From the NCBI RefSeq assembly GCF_010233585.1, contig NZ_CP045997.1, positions 2,107,237 to 2,171,236 on the forward strand: a stretch of 64,000 bases of DNA, in the 5' to 3' direction. The notes under the pieces are model-generated. The model was not told where the DNA came from. It ran no database searches and was given only the letters and a program-made list of their open reading frames with translations. How positions within the stretch are numbered: the stretch's first letter is position 1; each line of letters begins with the position of its first letter. The translations under genes and the position numbers were made by a program. Positions 42,979 to 52,585 of this stretch are shown here, in pieces. The DNA is from Spirosoma endbachense. Its GTDB lineage: Bacteria; Bacteroidota; Bacteroidia; Cytophagales; Spirosomataceae.

Positions 42979-45888
42979 TTAATCCGGATAAATTTTCCGT
43001 TTCATGTAATCGGCATCGAAATCACCATGTTTTGTTGGATCGATCTGGTTGACCAGCGTATAGCGGCATACAGCACACAACTCCGTATACTGATCATCGT
43101 CAACCTGTTGACGCATCATGCACTTGGCCGCAGGATGATATACACCACCATGATGCAGATTGCCCCCGCTGTAGAGACCGATGATTTCCTTATCTCTCTT
43201 CGAGCAACAAGGCACTAAATGGCCAGGGATATTCGTGTTATCCGGCGTACGATCAATTACTTCACGGTGTTGATCATCCGTATTGAACGCAAAAGGATTT
43301 ACCAGTAAGTGATTAAGTACTTTCTGGGCTATAATTTCGGCATAGGGATAATCGGCCGATCGCTGCCCTTCAGGCATGGCAATCGGCTCATACACAATGA
43401 TGGCTTCATTCACATCCAGGGTTCGCATGTAGTCGGGCAGGGTAGCGTTTGCCGGACTGGTCAGCGTGAGTCTATTATTGGCAGGATCAGTACTCACGAC
43501 TGTCAGTTCAGCAGAAATAGCCTTCGTAATTAGATCTGGCCCATTGGGTACGGCACCCGCTGTGCGAAATAAGGTCAGCACAGGACCATATCTATTTTCG
43601 GACCGAATCGTAAATCCCGTCCCTGTTTGTAGCGAAGCCGCCTGTCCACGGTCTACCTGAACGATCAACGTATCGGTACCACGACGAAGCGTTACCCGAT
43701 CGTTAGCGACATCAATGGCGGTTATGTCAACAGCGTTTACAAATGCCGCCGGAAGTGGGTTAGGCGTAACAATGGAAGCGATTAATCTATCCTGACCGGT
43801 AGCGCGGGAATGAATAAAATATACGGTGGTATTCCGCCGTCGTTTCCGTAGAAAAACAGGTTTACTGGCGGCAAACTGAGCCGCCTGACCATTCTGCAGC
43901 GTTAGCTCGATTTGATTACCCGTTACGGTGATATTGGTAACGACTCCACACTTCTGAATGCGATGATAGCGCCATTTGATTCGATAGGGCTGAATTTGAG
44001 TGCCTCCACTCGAAACCGGCACTTCCAGGTCAGCCCTGGCCTGAACATTGCTGGACCAATCAACCGCAGAAGCGGCTTTTGTATACTTGGCAAACGACCA
44101 GCCTGAAACCGTTGGATCATCGACCGGTTTATTTTTATAGCTTTCCAGGGGAGGATTCTCCCCGTATTCATCCTCTAACCCAAACGAATGACACAGTTCA
44201 TGGGTAGTGGTTGCTTTTGACTTTATCGGGAGTTTGTCGGGCAAATCAGTTGGCGCAATCGGAACACGCAATGTGGCTAAATCACCGATTAAAACTTCTT
44301 TGGCATTTGAATAAGATGCCTTCTCAACGACGGAGAACATGTATCCTGAACTATTTACAGCCCGCCCCCGACGAATAGCCGATAACACGACAATGTTATC
44401 CCAATCCTTTCCCTGTGGCTGAGTCGGACTCGCCTGCTGAACGAAGGTGGGACCGATCAGGTTGTTTTCATCATCCCTTAATGTACTGAAAAAAGTATCC
44501 AGATCTCCGCGCTGGATTCGCTTAGGGTCCAGACCAATATCACTAAAATCGTTCTCCCTTCTGGCGGCTGTTGTATCCTGAATGGTAACGCCCAAAGCGG
44601 TATCTTTTACCGGAGGCAACCGCCTTTCGCCAAGTCGCTGCCAACTCTTTATCAGCGATTTTTTCGTCTTTAGTTTCTCAATTTCTTCTTCTGTCAGGTG
44701 GGTCGTGGCTTCCCATTTGGTAACTAAGTTATCAATTACGGTCTGGTCATTGGTGTCGCGTTCCGCTCTCACGGGCAACCCGACCCAATACAAGAGGTGC
44801 TCAATGCCCCAGTCGTCGACTGGTTTATTCTGATCTCTTTCAATAAATGGAATCGGACGCCCCGTTAACCTGGGCAGAATTGGTTCGTTCGGTTTCCGGC
44901 GTACTGCCAAATCGCCCAGATAGGTCGCTCCGCTTTCGCGCGAAGGAATAAAAATCATCCAGAAATTGATCGAGCCTCGAAGCAGATTGAACGGTGCGGT
45001 AATTTTATTGCTCATCAAATCTTTGACATAATCTGCAACCAGAATTTTAAAGTTGAATTCCTGTTCGAGCGTAAACCCTTCGGACAAAAAGAGAATATTA
45101 GGCACTTCATTCAATCGGGGAAAGCCTGGGCACCCACCCGTTGCCACTAATTCGGCCTGTATGGGTGAATTGGCTACCAAATTCTCCGATACCATGATCA
45201 GACTGGCCGCCGTTTGCGTGACCCCATCGTAAGCAACCGATACATTCAGATCGTGAATACCGGTTATAGTCTGGGCCCGGATCGAGCCGTTGGCCGGATC
45301 TACTAAAGTAGGGGTAGGCGAATTCCAGCTTATATCGAGCGGGGGATCAATATTAAACAGAGCATTACGATAACGCTGATTACCGATTTCAGCAATAACA
45401 TCGTCGTCAAAACGCCCATGCAGTCGAGCCTGATGCGTAACACCAGGCGTAATGGTTAAACCCGCAGGCGTAATCCATACCTCTTCGATTCTAGTGTGAA
45501 TATGAATTCGTAATGCCGTCCAGTTGCTGGAATTATCAGCCGCATTCTCGACTTCGGCGTATAAGTAAAAGTTACGAACTTGGTTTTGTGCAGCAGCGGG
45601 CTCATTCTCGTCCAACGTGATTAGCCAGTCAGGTTTCCGATCAAACGCATGATCATGCTCGACTGGATTCTCAACGGTTATGCCAAAATCATTGGCCTTA
45701 TCCTCGTCGAAGCTGGTCCAGAATGTATAGCTAATATCATGGTGATTATCGACATAATCGTGAGCAAAATCTCCCCCAATTCTTAGTAAGGTTGCAAAGG
45801 CATTTGTTGCATTGACGATTTGGAACGATTGCCCCCGAAGCAGATGAATGTCGTAGGGTGGTTCAAAATTGATAGCTGGAGCCGGCAT
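42979..45888 (-). CDS. M64-like zinc metallopeptidase, leaderless (copy B), first gene of giant-protein operon
   Basis: 969 residues, no signal peptide, with the same plan as its downstream paralogue: PPYDIHLLRGQS opening, Ig-like half, NEVPNILFLSEGFT, and zinc motif THELCHSFGLEDEYGE (His563, Glu564, His567, Asp573). The C-terminal Cys region (VPCCSKRDKE, YHPAAKCMM, CAVC) is also shared. The two differ throughout, so the duplication is old. It begins the run of six giants with a 326-bp upstream spacer, which should carry the operon promoter, and is 82 bp from copy A. Confidence 0.85.
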   Translation of the reverse strand: MPAPAINFEPPYDIHLLRGQSFQIVNATNAFATLLRIGGDFAHDYVDNHHDISYTFWTSFDEDKANDFGITVENPVEHDHAFDRKPDWLITLDENEPAAAQNQVRNFYLYAEVENAADNSSNWTALRIHIHTRIEEVWITPAGLTITPGVTHQARLHGRFDDDVIAEIGNQRYRNALFNIDPPLDISWNSPTPTLVDPANGSIRAQTITGIHDLNVSVAYDGVTQTAASLIMVSENLVANSPIQAELVATGGCPGFPRLNEVPNILFLSEGFTLEQEFNFKILVADYVKDLMSNKITAPFNLLRGSINFWMIFIPSRESGATYLGDLAVRRKPNEPILPRLTGRPIPFIERDQNKPVDDWGIEHLLYWVGLPVRAERDTNDQTVIDNLVTKWEATTHLTEEEIEKLKTKKSLIKSWQRLGERRLPPVKDTALGVTIQDTTAARRENDFSDIGLDPKRIQRGDLDTFFSTLRDDENNLIGPTFVQQASPTQPQGKDWDNIVVLSAIRRGRAVNSSGYMFSVVEKASYSNAKEVLIGDLATLRVPIAPTDLPDKLPIKSKATTTHELCHSFGLEDEYGENPPLESYKNKPVDDPTVSGWSFAKYTKAASAVDWSSNVQARADLEVPVSSGGTQIQPYRIKWRYHRIQKCGVVTNITVTGNQIELTLQNGQAAQFAASKPVFLRKRRRNTTVYFIHSRATGQDRLIASIVTPNPLPAAFVNAVDITAIDVANDRVTLRRGTDTLIVQVDRGQAASLQTGTGFTIRSENRYGPVLTLFRTAGAVPNGPDLITKAISAELTVVSTDPANNRLTLTSPANATLPDYMRTLDVNEAIIVYEPIAMPEGQRSADYPYAEIIAQKVLNHLLVNPFAFNTDDQHREVIDRTPDNTNIPGHLVPCCSKRDKEIIGLYSGGNLHHGGVYHPAAKCMMRQQVDDDQYTELCAVCRYTLVNQIDPTKHGDFDADYMKRKIYPD

Positions 45889-46214
45889 GATCAGAACCGT
45901 TTAATAGATAACGGAAGGTAGTCAGTCCGGCAATTGAATGGTCAATATTTTGAGCGAACGTACTGCCTGAATAGCATTTTTCAGCTGGCTTCTGATAGGA
46001 TCAGGACTCTTTCCGCATACTCGCCAAAGACCCGGCTATATGATTGTCCATCCGGTTTCGTTACCTTTATGAGTCCGAACGTAATCGATCGGGTTGATTC
46101 ATGTCAGACTGAGTCCAAATGAATCGCCCCATTGTAAAGCGATTCCCGGTCGAATCCGTTATACTATTACACTCCTGCTGCCCGCTTGTCTAAACGTAGT
46201 AAGGTTTGTCTCTA
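45889..46214. other. divergent intergenic region upstream of the giant-protein operon
   Basis: This 326-bp spacer separates the M64-like operon (minus) from the small unknown gene (plus) and should hold promoters in both directions. I see no match to TAnnTTTG on either strand at the needed distance. A 62-residue plus-strand frame (45934-46122) has no family features and is probably not a gene. Confidence 0.4.
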
Positions 46215-46724
46215 ATGACAGTATACCCAAGTAAAGTGTGGAATAAGGCGCAGCTTAAACAGCACCTGAACGTAATTGACCATCATCTCCATGAGGCTGC
46301 ATTCAATCGCAATGCGCCCTACACTAATCTAACCCAGTCGCTTTTTATTGAGCTGCTTAGTCTGGAAGGTGATCTGCTCCAGCAGTCTGAACAGGCGGGC
46401 AAACGCATTGACTTTCTGGATGAAGTGGGGAGCAATGGTAAAATTCAGGACATTACGAGCCTGATTTATTCCATGCGCCAGTCGGTTTATAACTTTAATG
46501 CCAACCGGCATACCCACGAGAACATTACCGTTATTGTTCCAGACATGAATCACTTCTACGGAGCAGGCAATGGTTATTTTCCAAATGGTCTGTTTTTTGT
46601 CTGCAACCATGAAGACGAACTGGCCTTTTTTGTCGGTCAGGATCGTATTTATTTCTACCGGCATCTGGTTAGAGCTTTCAACGAAGCCAGGACTTATTTA
46701 CTAGCGACACTAAAAGAACAGTAG
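46215..46724 (+). CDS. small protein of unknown function
   Basis: 169 residues from ATG 46215; the frame extends to a TTG at 46206, and AAGG (46201-46204) is a plausible ribosome binding site for the ATG. It is largely helical with a histidine-rich start (LNVIDHHLHEAAFNRN) and a hydrophobic centre (FFVCNHEDELAFFVGQDRIYFY). No signal peptide or membrane helix. I do not recognise a family. It is 63 bp upstream of the KAS III gene on the same strand, so the two may be co-transcribed, and is divergent from the giant-protein operon. Confidence 0.65.
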   Translation: MTVYPSKVWNKAQLKQHLNVIDHHLHEAAFNRNAPYTNLTQSLFIELLSLEGDLLQQSEQAGKRIDFLDEVGSNGKIQDITSLIYSMRQSVYNFNANRHTHENITVIVPDMNHFYGAGNGYFPNGLFFVCNHEDELAFFVGQDRIYFYRHLVRAFNEARTYLLATLKEQ

Positions 46725-46787
46725 ATATTCTAAAACCCGCGACTTATTGCCCGAAAAAAGAAGCTGTTTGACGGCTTTTCCGTAACT

Positions 46788-47858
46788 ATGACCAGATCTG
46801 TTTTTACCGCAACAGGAAGCTACATTCCTGATGTTACTATCACTAACCAGTCCTTCCTGACTTCCCAATTTTATACGAAAGAAGGGGTTGCCATCCCACA
46901 AAATCAGGGTCACGTTCTTGAGAAGTTTAAGGAAATTACGGGTATCTGCGAACGCCGTTACGCCCGACCCGACCAAAAAGCGTCGGAATTGGGGTTTCTG
47001 GCGGCAAGTGACGCATTGTCAAGTTCAGGCATCGATCCTGAAACGCTCGACTACATTATTGTTGCCCATAACTTTGGCGATGTTACGTATGGCAGCAACC
47101 GGGTCGATATGGTTCCTTCCCTGGCCTCGCGCATAAAAGCCCTCCTGCACATCAGCAACCCAGATACGATTGCCTATGACCTCGCGTTTGGTTGCCCTGG
47201 CTGGTTAGAAGGGCTCATTCAGGCTAATTATTACATCCGTTCGGGCGACGCCAAACGATGTCTGGTTATTGGTACCGAAACGCTTTCCAGGGTTGTTGAT
47301 CCACACGACCGCGATTCCATGTTATTCAGCGACGGTAGCGGTGCTGTCATTCTGGAAGCGTCGGATAGCAACCAGACAGGCATTTTAGCGCATCATACCC
47401 AAACCCATGCCTGTGAGTATACCACGCTCCTGAGCATGAGCAAATCATATGCCCCCTTACTGGGAGACAGCCCAGACATTTTCATGAAAATGAACGGTCG
47501 TAAGCTCTATGAATTTGCGTTAAATCAAGTGCCATTAGTTATCAAAAAAGCGCTGGATAAAGCGAATATCCATCTGTCTCAAATCAGCAAAGTCCTCATT
47601 CATCAGGCCAATGAGAAAATGGATGTCGCCATACTACAACGGCTCTATAAATTATATAATCTGGACAGCCCTGCCTTGTCATTGATGCCCATGACCATAT
47701 CGTGGCTGGGCAACAGTTCAGTGGCAACTATTCCTACGTTACTGGATCTGATCGAGAAAGGGAAATTTGAAAACCAGCACATAGAGCCGGGCGACAAAGT
47801 AGTGATTGCTTCCGTAGGAGCCGGTATGAATATCAATGCCGTTATCTATCAGTTTTAA
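46788..47858 (+). CDS. 3-oxoacyl-ACP synthase III (KAS III, FabH-like)
   Basis: 356 residues, the normal length. The catalytic triad of the thiolase fold is visible: Cys136 (AFGCPGWLEG), His272 (VLIHQANEKMD) and Asn309 (SWLGNSSVATIP). KAS III condenses an acyl-CoA with malonyl-ACP to start fatty acid or polyketide chains. It differs from typical FabH around the active site, and no acyl-carrier protein or other fab gene is nearby, so it may be a secondary paralogue acting in specialised lipid or pigment synthesis. That is inference. A 10-bp stem-loop (47920-47943) follows the gene. Confidence 0.92.
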   Translation: MTRSVFTATGSYIPDVTITNQSFLTSQFYTKEGVAIPQNQGHVLEKFKEITGICERRYARPDQKASELGFLAASDALSSSGIDPETLDYIIVAHNFGDVTYGSNRVDMVPSLASRIKALLHISNPDTIAYDLAFGCPGWLEGLIQANYYIRSGDAKRCLVIGTETLSRVVDPHDRDSMLFSDGSGAVILEASDSNQTGILAHHTQTHACEYTTLLSMSKSYAPLLGDSPDIFMKMNGRKLYEFALNQVPLVIKKALDKANIHLSQISKVLIHQANEKMDVAILQRLYKLYNLDSPALSLMPMTISWLGNSSVATIPTLLDLIEKGKFENQHIEPGDKVVIASVGAGMNINAVIYQF

Positions 47859-48366
47859 ATAGCACACCTGGGGCTGTCTGTATTGCTCATAAATTTTAGG
47901 CGTGGAGTTCTTTGATATGGTGTCGGTTTCTTCAAACCGACACAGTGAGGACGCCGATGCGACGGTTCGCCGTTTCCCTTCTTCCAACCTCGTCGTTAAA
48001 TAGTTGCGGTTTCCCAACCCGCAGAAGTCAGCTTTAAGAATCAGACATCACGCAATACCCGCAGGCAGGCCAGTGTCAGACAGGGTACCCATCTAAGCAA
48101 TTATACGGAGTCAATCACCTACCGAGAAGTGGCCTTACGCTCAAACTGGCCGTAGACATGTCGACTATCGACGAACTTGTCTAGCAAAAATATGTCACCA
48201 AAATTATTTTTTTAGTTTTTAAATAGACAAAAAATATAACCATAGCTTTCATATTTTCATGAAAAAATAAATCTAAAAATTAAAGTTCTTTAATAAGATT
48301 TTTCAAAACTAATTTTTATTTATTTTTATGAGTTTTTTAGTAACATAAAAATTCATAAAACACGAA
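47859..48366. other. 508-bp intergenic region with hairpins and A+T-rich leader
   Basis: The first half has a 10-bp perfect stem with a 4-nt loop (47920-47943, GTGTCGGTTT/AAACCGACAC) and a second, imperfect one (48005-48023). Neither has a T-run, so they look like REP-type or mRNA-stabilising hairpins, though they may end the KAS III transcript. The second half (about 48180-48366) is extremely A+T-rich and leads into the CBM6-hydrolase gene; A-rich leaders raise translation in Bacteroidota. I see no gene here. Confidence 0.5.
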
Positions 48367-51300
48367 ATGCAAAAACATTTACTCCACACTAGTATTTACG
48401 CTACCCTAATTAGTAGCGTGTTATTTATCGGAACAAGAGAAATACCCATAAATAATAGCCAGAATCAATCTTCCTACCAAACTGCCGTTACGCTACCTGG
48501 TCACATCGAAGCCGAAAGCTACGATGCCATGCAGGGTGCCCAACTGGAAACGACATCGGATGAGAATGGCGGCCAGAACCTGAGCCTGATCACCGATGAT
48601 GGCTGGATGGATTATTCGGTCAATGTGCCCACCGCAGCGGTCTACACCTTCCGCTTTCGGGTCGCCAATGGCTACAGCGATGGCGCTAAATTCCAGCTCA
48701 AACTCGCCGACGGAACCCTGCTGACAACCGTCGATGTGCCCCGAACCGGGGGTGCCCAGAACTGGCAGTCCATTGGCGCCACCGCTCACCTGCCCGCGGG
48801 CAACCAGACCCTGCGGATTCAGATCGTCAAGGGCAGTTGGAACCTCAACTGGTTCGAGGCTGCTGCCAGTCGGCCACTGCCTGCCCGCATCGAGGCTGAG
48901 ACCTTCGATGTGGCTACCGATGTTCGCCCTGAACAGACCGAGGATAGTGGGGGTGGGTCGGATGTGGGCTATATTGATGATGGGGACTGGATGGACTATA
49001 ACGTCAATGTGGCCACAGCAGGCTTGCACACCTTCCAGTTTCGGGTGGCCAACAGTTACGGAAACGGCCAGATCGAGATTCGTTCGGAGAGTGGTTCGGT
49101 GTTGGGGAGCGTGGATGTACCCCGGACGTATGGCTGGCAAACCTGGACAACGGTCAGCACCACGGCCACCCTACCGGCTGGCAGTCAGGTGTTGCGCTTG
49201 TATGCCGTGCGAGGCACCTTCAACCTGAACTGGTTCGATGTTTCCAGGGGCGGTGTTGCCAACTTACCCGGCCACATTGAAGTGGAAGATTTTAAGGCCA
49301 TGCAGGGTGCCCAATTGGAAACGACATCGGATGAGAACGGGGGCCAGAATCTGAGCCTGATCACCGATGATGGCTGGATGGATTATTCGGTCAATGTGCC
49401 CACCGCAGCGGTCTACACCTTCCGCTTTCGGGTCGCCAATGGCTACAGCGATGGCGCTAAATTCCAGCTCAAACTCGCCGACGGAACCCTGCTGACAACC
49501 GTCGATGTGCCCCGAACCGGGGGTGCCCAGAACTGGCAGTCCATTGGCGCCACCGCTCACCTGCCCGCGGGCAACCAGACCCTGCGGATTCAGATCGTCA
49601 AGGGCAGCTGGAACCTCAACTGGTTCGAGGCTGCTGCCAGTCGGCCACTGCCTGCCCGCATCGAGGCTGAGACCTTCGATGTGGCCACCGATGTTCGCCC
49701 TGAACAGACCGAGGATAGTGGGGGTGGGTCGGATGTGGGTTATATTGATGATGGGGACTGGATGGACTATAACGTCAATGTGGCCACAGCGGGCTTGCAC
49801 ACCTTCCAGTTTCGGGTGGCCAACAGTTACGGAAACGGCCAGATCGAGATTCGTTCGGAGAGTGGTTCGGTGTTGGGGAGCGTGGATGTACCCCGGACGT
49901 ATGGCTGGCAAACCTGGACAACGGTCAGCACCACGGCCACCCTACCGGCTGGCAGTCAGGTGTTGCGCTTGTATGCCGTGCGGGGTGCTTTCAACATGAA
50001 CTGGTTCGATGTCGGTCAGGGCGGCACAGTCGTGGCTCCGGCAGTGATCACGTTTGCAGATCTCCCGGCCAAGACGACCGACGATGGCGAATTCAGTTTG
50101 TCGGCAACCAGTACGAACACGGAAACGCCGATTACGTTTAGCTCGTCGAATCAAGCTGTCGTTAGCGTTTCTAATGGATCGGGTTCATGGAAAGCGACAA
50201 TAGTATCGGCGGGAACGGCAACCATTACGGCATCGCAGGCGGGTTCTTCCTCGTTTCTGGCCGCTTCAGATGTTACCCGGACGCAGGTAGTTCAGGCTTC
50301 ATCGAACACTCCGCTCAGCGCCAAAATTCCGATCGATCCCAAACGCTGGTATCAGCTCAATAACGTAAGTAATGGACTGGATGGCTTGTTCGATGGTATT
50401 ACGGATGTAAACGTCGAAACGGGTTATGGTAAAGTATTGCCTAATTACGATGCCTATTACCCCCTACTGGATGGTGAATCGATGACACTGGAGAGCATTC
50501 GTTTTTACGATTTTACGGGGATATATACCGATAATCCGATGACATTGTCGGTCATTACCGATCAGTGGCAACGGATTCCGATTGCAACCTTTACGGGTCA
50601 GGAATACGCAACCTGGGTAGGGCCTTACCCAAACCGAACGACGTCTGGAAATGCTAAATTCAAGCTGGATCAGCCCATTAGTAATGCCCGTTATCTGGTT
50701 ATCAATTCCTGGAGTGTTTACCCGACGGAGATTGAATTATATGGTTCCTACACACCAACCAGTCAACCGCTAACGCCAGCGCCCGCCAAGTCGGTGAAAC
50801 TAAAAGATATGTTCGGGGTAAATGCCTATGAATGGAACTTTGAAGATGGCAATACGCCCTGGCAGATCAATGAAACGAAAATGAACGTCGTGAAAAGTTT
50901 TTCCGGTGTCCGGCATTATATGGACTGGAATAAACTGGAAGGGAATGAAGGCAGCTATTCCTACAATCCGACCATTAGTGGCGGCTGGAATTATGATGCT
51001 ATTTATGAACGCTGCAAAGCCGAAGGAATTGAAGTACTGGCCTGCCTGAAAACGATTCCAGAGTGGATGGTCAATACGTATCCGGACGACCAGCGCGACG
51101 GCGAAAATGTTCCGTTACGCTACGGAAAAGATTTCCTGGACCCGAACTCCTATCTGGAACAGGCGAAAGCAGGCTTTCAGTACATGGCCCGCTACGGCAG
51201 TAATCCGAACGTCAACCCGGCCTTACTCAGTGTAAACTCAACGCCACGCTGGACGGGCGATACACCTAATTCGATCAAGATTGGTCTTGGGCTGATCAAG

Positions 51301-52578
51301 TACATCGAATGCGATAACGAGCGCGATAAGTGGTGGAAAGGCAGAAAAGCATATCAGACAGCCCGCGAATATGCGGCCAATCTGTCGGCGTTTTACGATG
51401 GTCACAAGAACACGATGGGAGCCGGTGTTGGGGTTAAAAATGCCGATCCAAGTGTGAAAGTGGTCATTGGTGGATTGGCGTCGGCTTCCAGTGGGTCCGA
51501 TTATATCAAAGGAATGATCGACTGGTGTAAGCAATATCGGGGCTACAAACCCGACGGCACCGTAAATCTGTGCTGGGATATCATCAATTACCACATGTAT
51601 TCCGACAATACCTCCTCGTCGCAGAGTGGAACCTCAACGCGCGGAGCCGCTCCCGAAGTGACGCCTATCAACCGAATTGCCGAGGATTTCCGTAAAACAG
51701 CCCATCAGCAGTCGTATGACATGCCGGTCTGGATTACGGAAGCAGGTTATGATGTAAACCAGGGCAGTCCCCTGCGTGCCATTCCAATTGGCAATAAGTC
51801 GGCACTGGAAACCCAGGGCGACTGGATTCTGCGGACGTCGTTGTTTTATGCGCGTCAGGGTATCGATAAAGTGTTCTTTTATCAGCTCTATGACGATAAC
51901 AATTCGGGAGGAATGTTCGGCACCTCGGGACTGGCCAACGGCGACAATACAACCCGTCGGCCTGCTGCTGATTACATGTATCAGACCGGCAAACTCTTTG
52001 GTGAGTATTCCTACAAAGAAACGCTCAATCAGAACCCGATTGTCGATCGGTATGAATTGAATGGTAAGTCAGCCTATATTTTGGTTGTGCCCGATGAGGT
52101 TGGCCGAACAGCTTCGTATACCCTGGACCTGGGTAGCGCGGCCCAGGCGCAGGTTTATCGACCCAAAGTAGGGAGCGAAAACATGGATATGGAAGTGGTC
52201 AACACCAACCAGGGCAAACTGCAGCTTACTGTAACCGAAACACCCATGTTCGTTGTCGCGGGGACTGCTGCACCCAATGCACGTGTAGCTGCGAAGGTGA
52301 CTGCCGAAGATAAAAGCCTGGAAGATGTTGTGCGTATTTATCCAAATCCTACTGCCGATTTCGTCACGATACAGGCCGAGCGTTCGAGTAATACGCCCCT
52401 TAAAATCAATCTGTTTGATGCTGGCACCGGCAGAATCCATCGGCAGGTAAAGGTTCAGAAAACCGGCGATCAATTCTCATCAAAAATCGACATATCTCAG
52501 CTTCCAATCGGCACCTATATACTGGAAATCAAGCAGGATGGCGAGCGTGTAATGCGTAAAGTATTAAAAGTGAACTAG
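48367..52578 (+). CDS. T9SS-exported multidomain glycoside hydrolase with four CBM6-type modules
   Basis: 1403 residues. A signal peptide (about 1-24) is followed by four CBM6-like modules (about 43-555; each with IEAE..., WMDYSVNV or WMDYNVNV, and NW ending), an Ig-like domain (about 557-650) and a discoidin-like region. The catalytic TIM-barrel-like part (about 813-1290) has candidate acid/base Glu985 (IECDNERDKWW) and nucleophile Glu1125 (VWITEAGYD). The C-terminal (about 1319-1403) is a T9SS type A sorting domain (VRIYPNPTADFVTI, GTYILEI). The clan looks like GH5/GH39, but I cannot name the family. Modules 1-2 and 3-4 are a near-identical 771-bp tandem DNA repeat. Probably surface-anchored or secreted to act on a plant or algal polysaccharide. 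Confidence 0.85.
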   Translation: MQKHLLHTSIYATLISSVLFIGTREIPINNSQNQSSYQTAVTLPGHIEAESYDAMQGAQLETTSDENGGQNLSLITDDGWMDYSVNVPTAAVYTFRFRVANGYSDGAKFQLKLADGTLLTTVDVPRTGGAQNWQSIGATAHLPAGNQTLRIQIVKGSWNLNWFEAAASRPLPARIEAETFDVATDVRPEQTEDSGGGSDVGYIDDGDWMDYNVNVATAGLHTFQFRVANSYGNGQIEIRSESGSVLGSVDVPRTYGWQTWTTVSTTATLPAGSQVLRLYAVRGTFNLNWFDVSRGGVANLPGHIEVEDFKAMQGAQLETTSDENGGQNLSLITDDGWMDYSVNVPTAAVYTFRFRVANGYSDGAKFQLKLADGTLLTTVDVPRTGGAQNWQSIGATAHLPAGNQTLRIQIVKGSWNLNWFEAAASRPLPARIEAETFDVATDVRPEQTEDSGGGSDVGYIDDGDWMDYNVNVATAGLHTFQFRVANSYGNGQIEIRSESGSVLGSVDVPRTYGWQTWTTVSTTATLPAGSQVLRLYAVRGAFNMNWFDVGQGGTVVAPAVITFADLPAKTTDDGEFSLSATSTNTETPITFSSSNQAVVSVSNGSGSWKATIVSAGTATITASQAGSSSFLAASDVTRTQVVQASSNTPLSAKIPIDPKRWYQLNNVSNGLDGLFDGITDVNVETGYGKVLPNYDAYYPLLDGESMTLESIRFYDFTGIYTDNPMTLSVITDQWQRIPIATFTGQEYATWVGPYPNRTTSGNAKFKLDQPISNARYLVINSWSVYPTEIELYGSYTPTSQPLTPAPAKSVKLKDMFGVNAYEWNFEDGNTPWQINETKMNVVKSFSGVRHYMDWNKLEGNEGSYSYNPTISGGWNYDAIYERCKAEGIEVLACLKTIPEWMVNTYPDDQRDGENVPLRYGKDFLDPNSYLEQAKAGFQYMARYGSNPNVNPALLSVNSTPRWTGDTPNSIKIGLGLIKYIECDNERDKWWKGRKAYQTAREYAANLSAFYDGHKNTMGAGVGVKNADPSVKVVIGGLASASSGSDYIKGMIDWCKQYRGYKPDGTVNLCWDIINYHMYSDNTSSSQSGTSTRGAAPEVTPINRIAEDFRKTAHQQSYDMPVWITEAGYDVNQGSPLRAIPIGNKSALETQGDWILRTSLFYARQGIDKVFFYQLYDDNNSGGMFGTSGLANGDNTTRRPAADYMYQTGKLFGEYSYKETLNQNPIVDRYELNGKSAYILVVPDEVGRTASYTLDLGSAAQAQVYRPKVGSENMDMEVVNTNQGKLQLTVTETPMFVVAGTAAPNARVAAKVTAEDKSLEDVVRIYPNPTADFVTIQAERSSNTPLKINLFDAGTGRIHRQVKVQKTGDQFSSKIDISQLPIGTYILEIKQDGERVMRKVLKVN
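48493..50030 (+). repeat. 771-bp in-frame tandem duplication (two CBM6-type module pairs)
   Basis: Two direct copies, about 48493-49263 and 49264-50030, are offset by exactly 771 bp (257 codons), so the frame is kept. Most of the copies are almost identical at DNA level, with scattered single-base differences, while the first 50 bases or so and the end differ more. Near-identity means a recent duplication or ongoing gene conversion. Each copy encodes one type 1 plus one type 2 CBM6-like module. Confidence 0.9.
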
Positions 52579-52585
52579 TGCTACG

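Noticed and set aside
27011..45888. Contractile injection system or phage tail locus
   Set aside because: There is no recognisable sheath, tube, baseplate or AAA+ ATPase gene, and the six proteins are much larger than typical structural proteins of such systems.
45934..46122. 62-residue plus-strand reading frame
   Set aside because: It has no family features and no convincing start, and it lies in a divergent intergenic spacer.
47920..47943. Rho-independent terminator of the KAS III gene
   Set aside because: The hairpin is perfect but no T-run follows it, so it fits a REP-type or stabilising hairpin better.
48493..49911. Minus-strand reading frames of 215 codons repeated at 771-bp spacing
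   Set aside because: They are antisense shadows of the duplicated CBM6 modules and have no family features.
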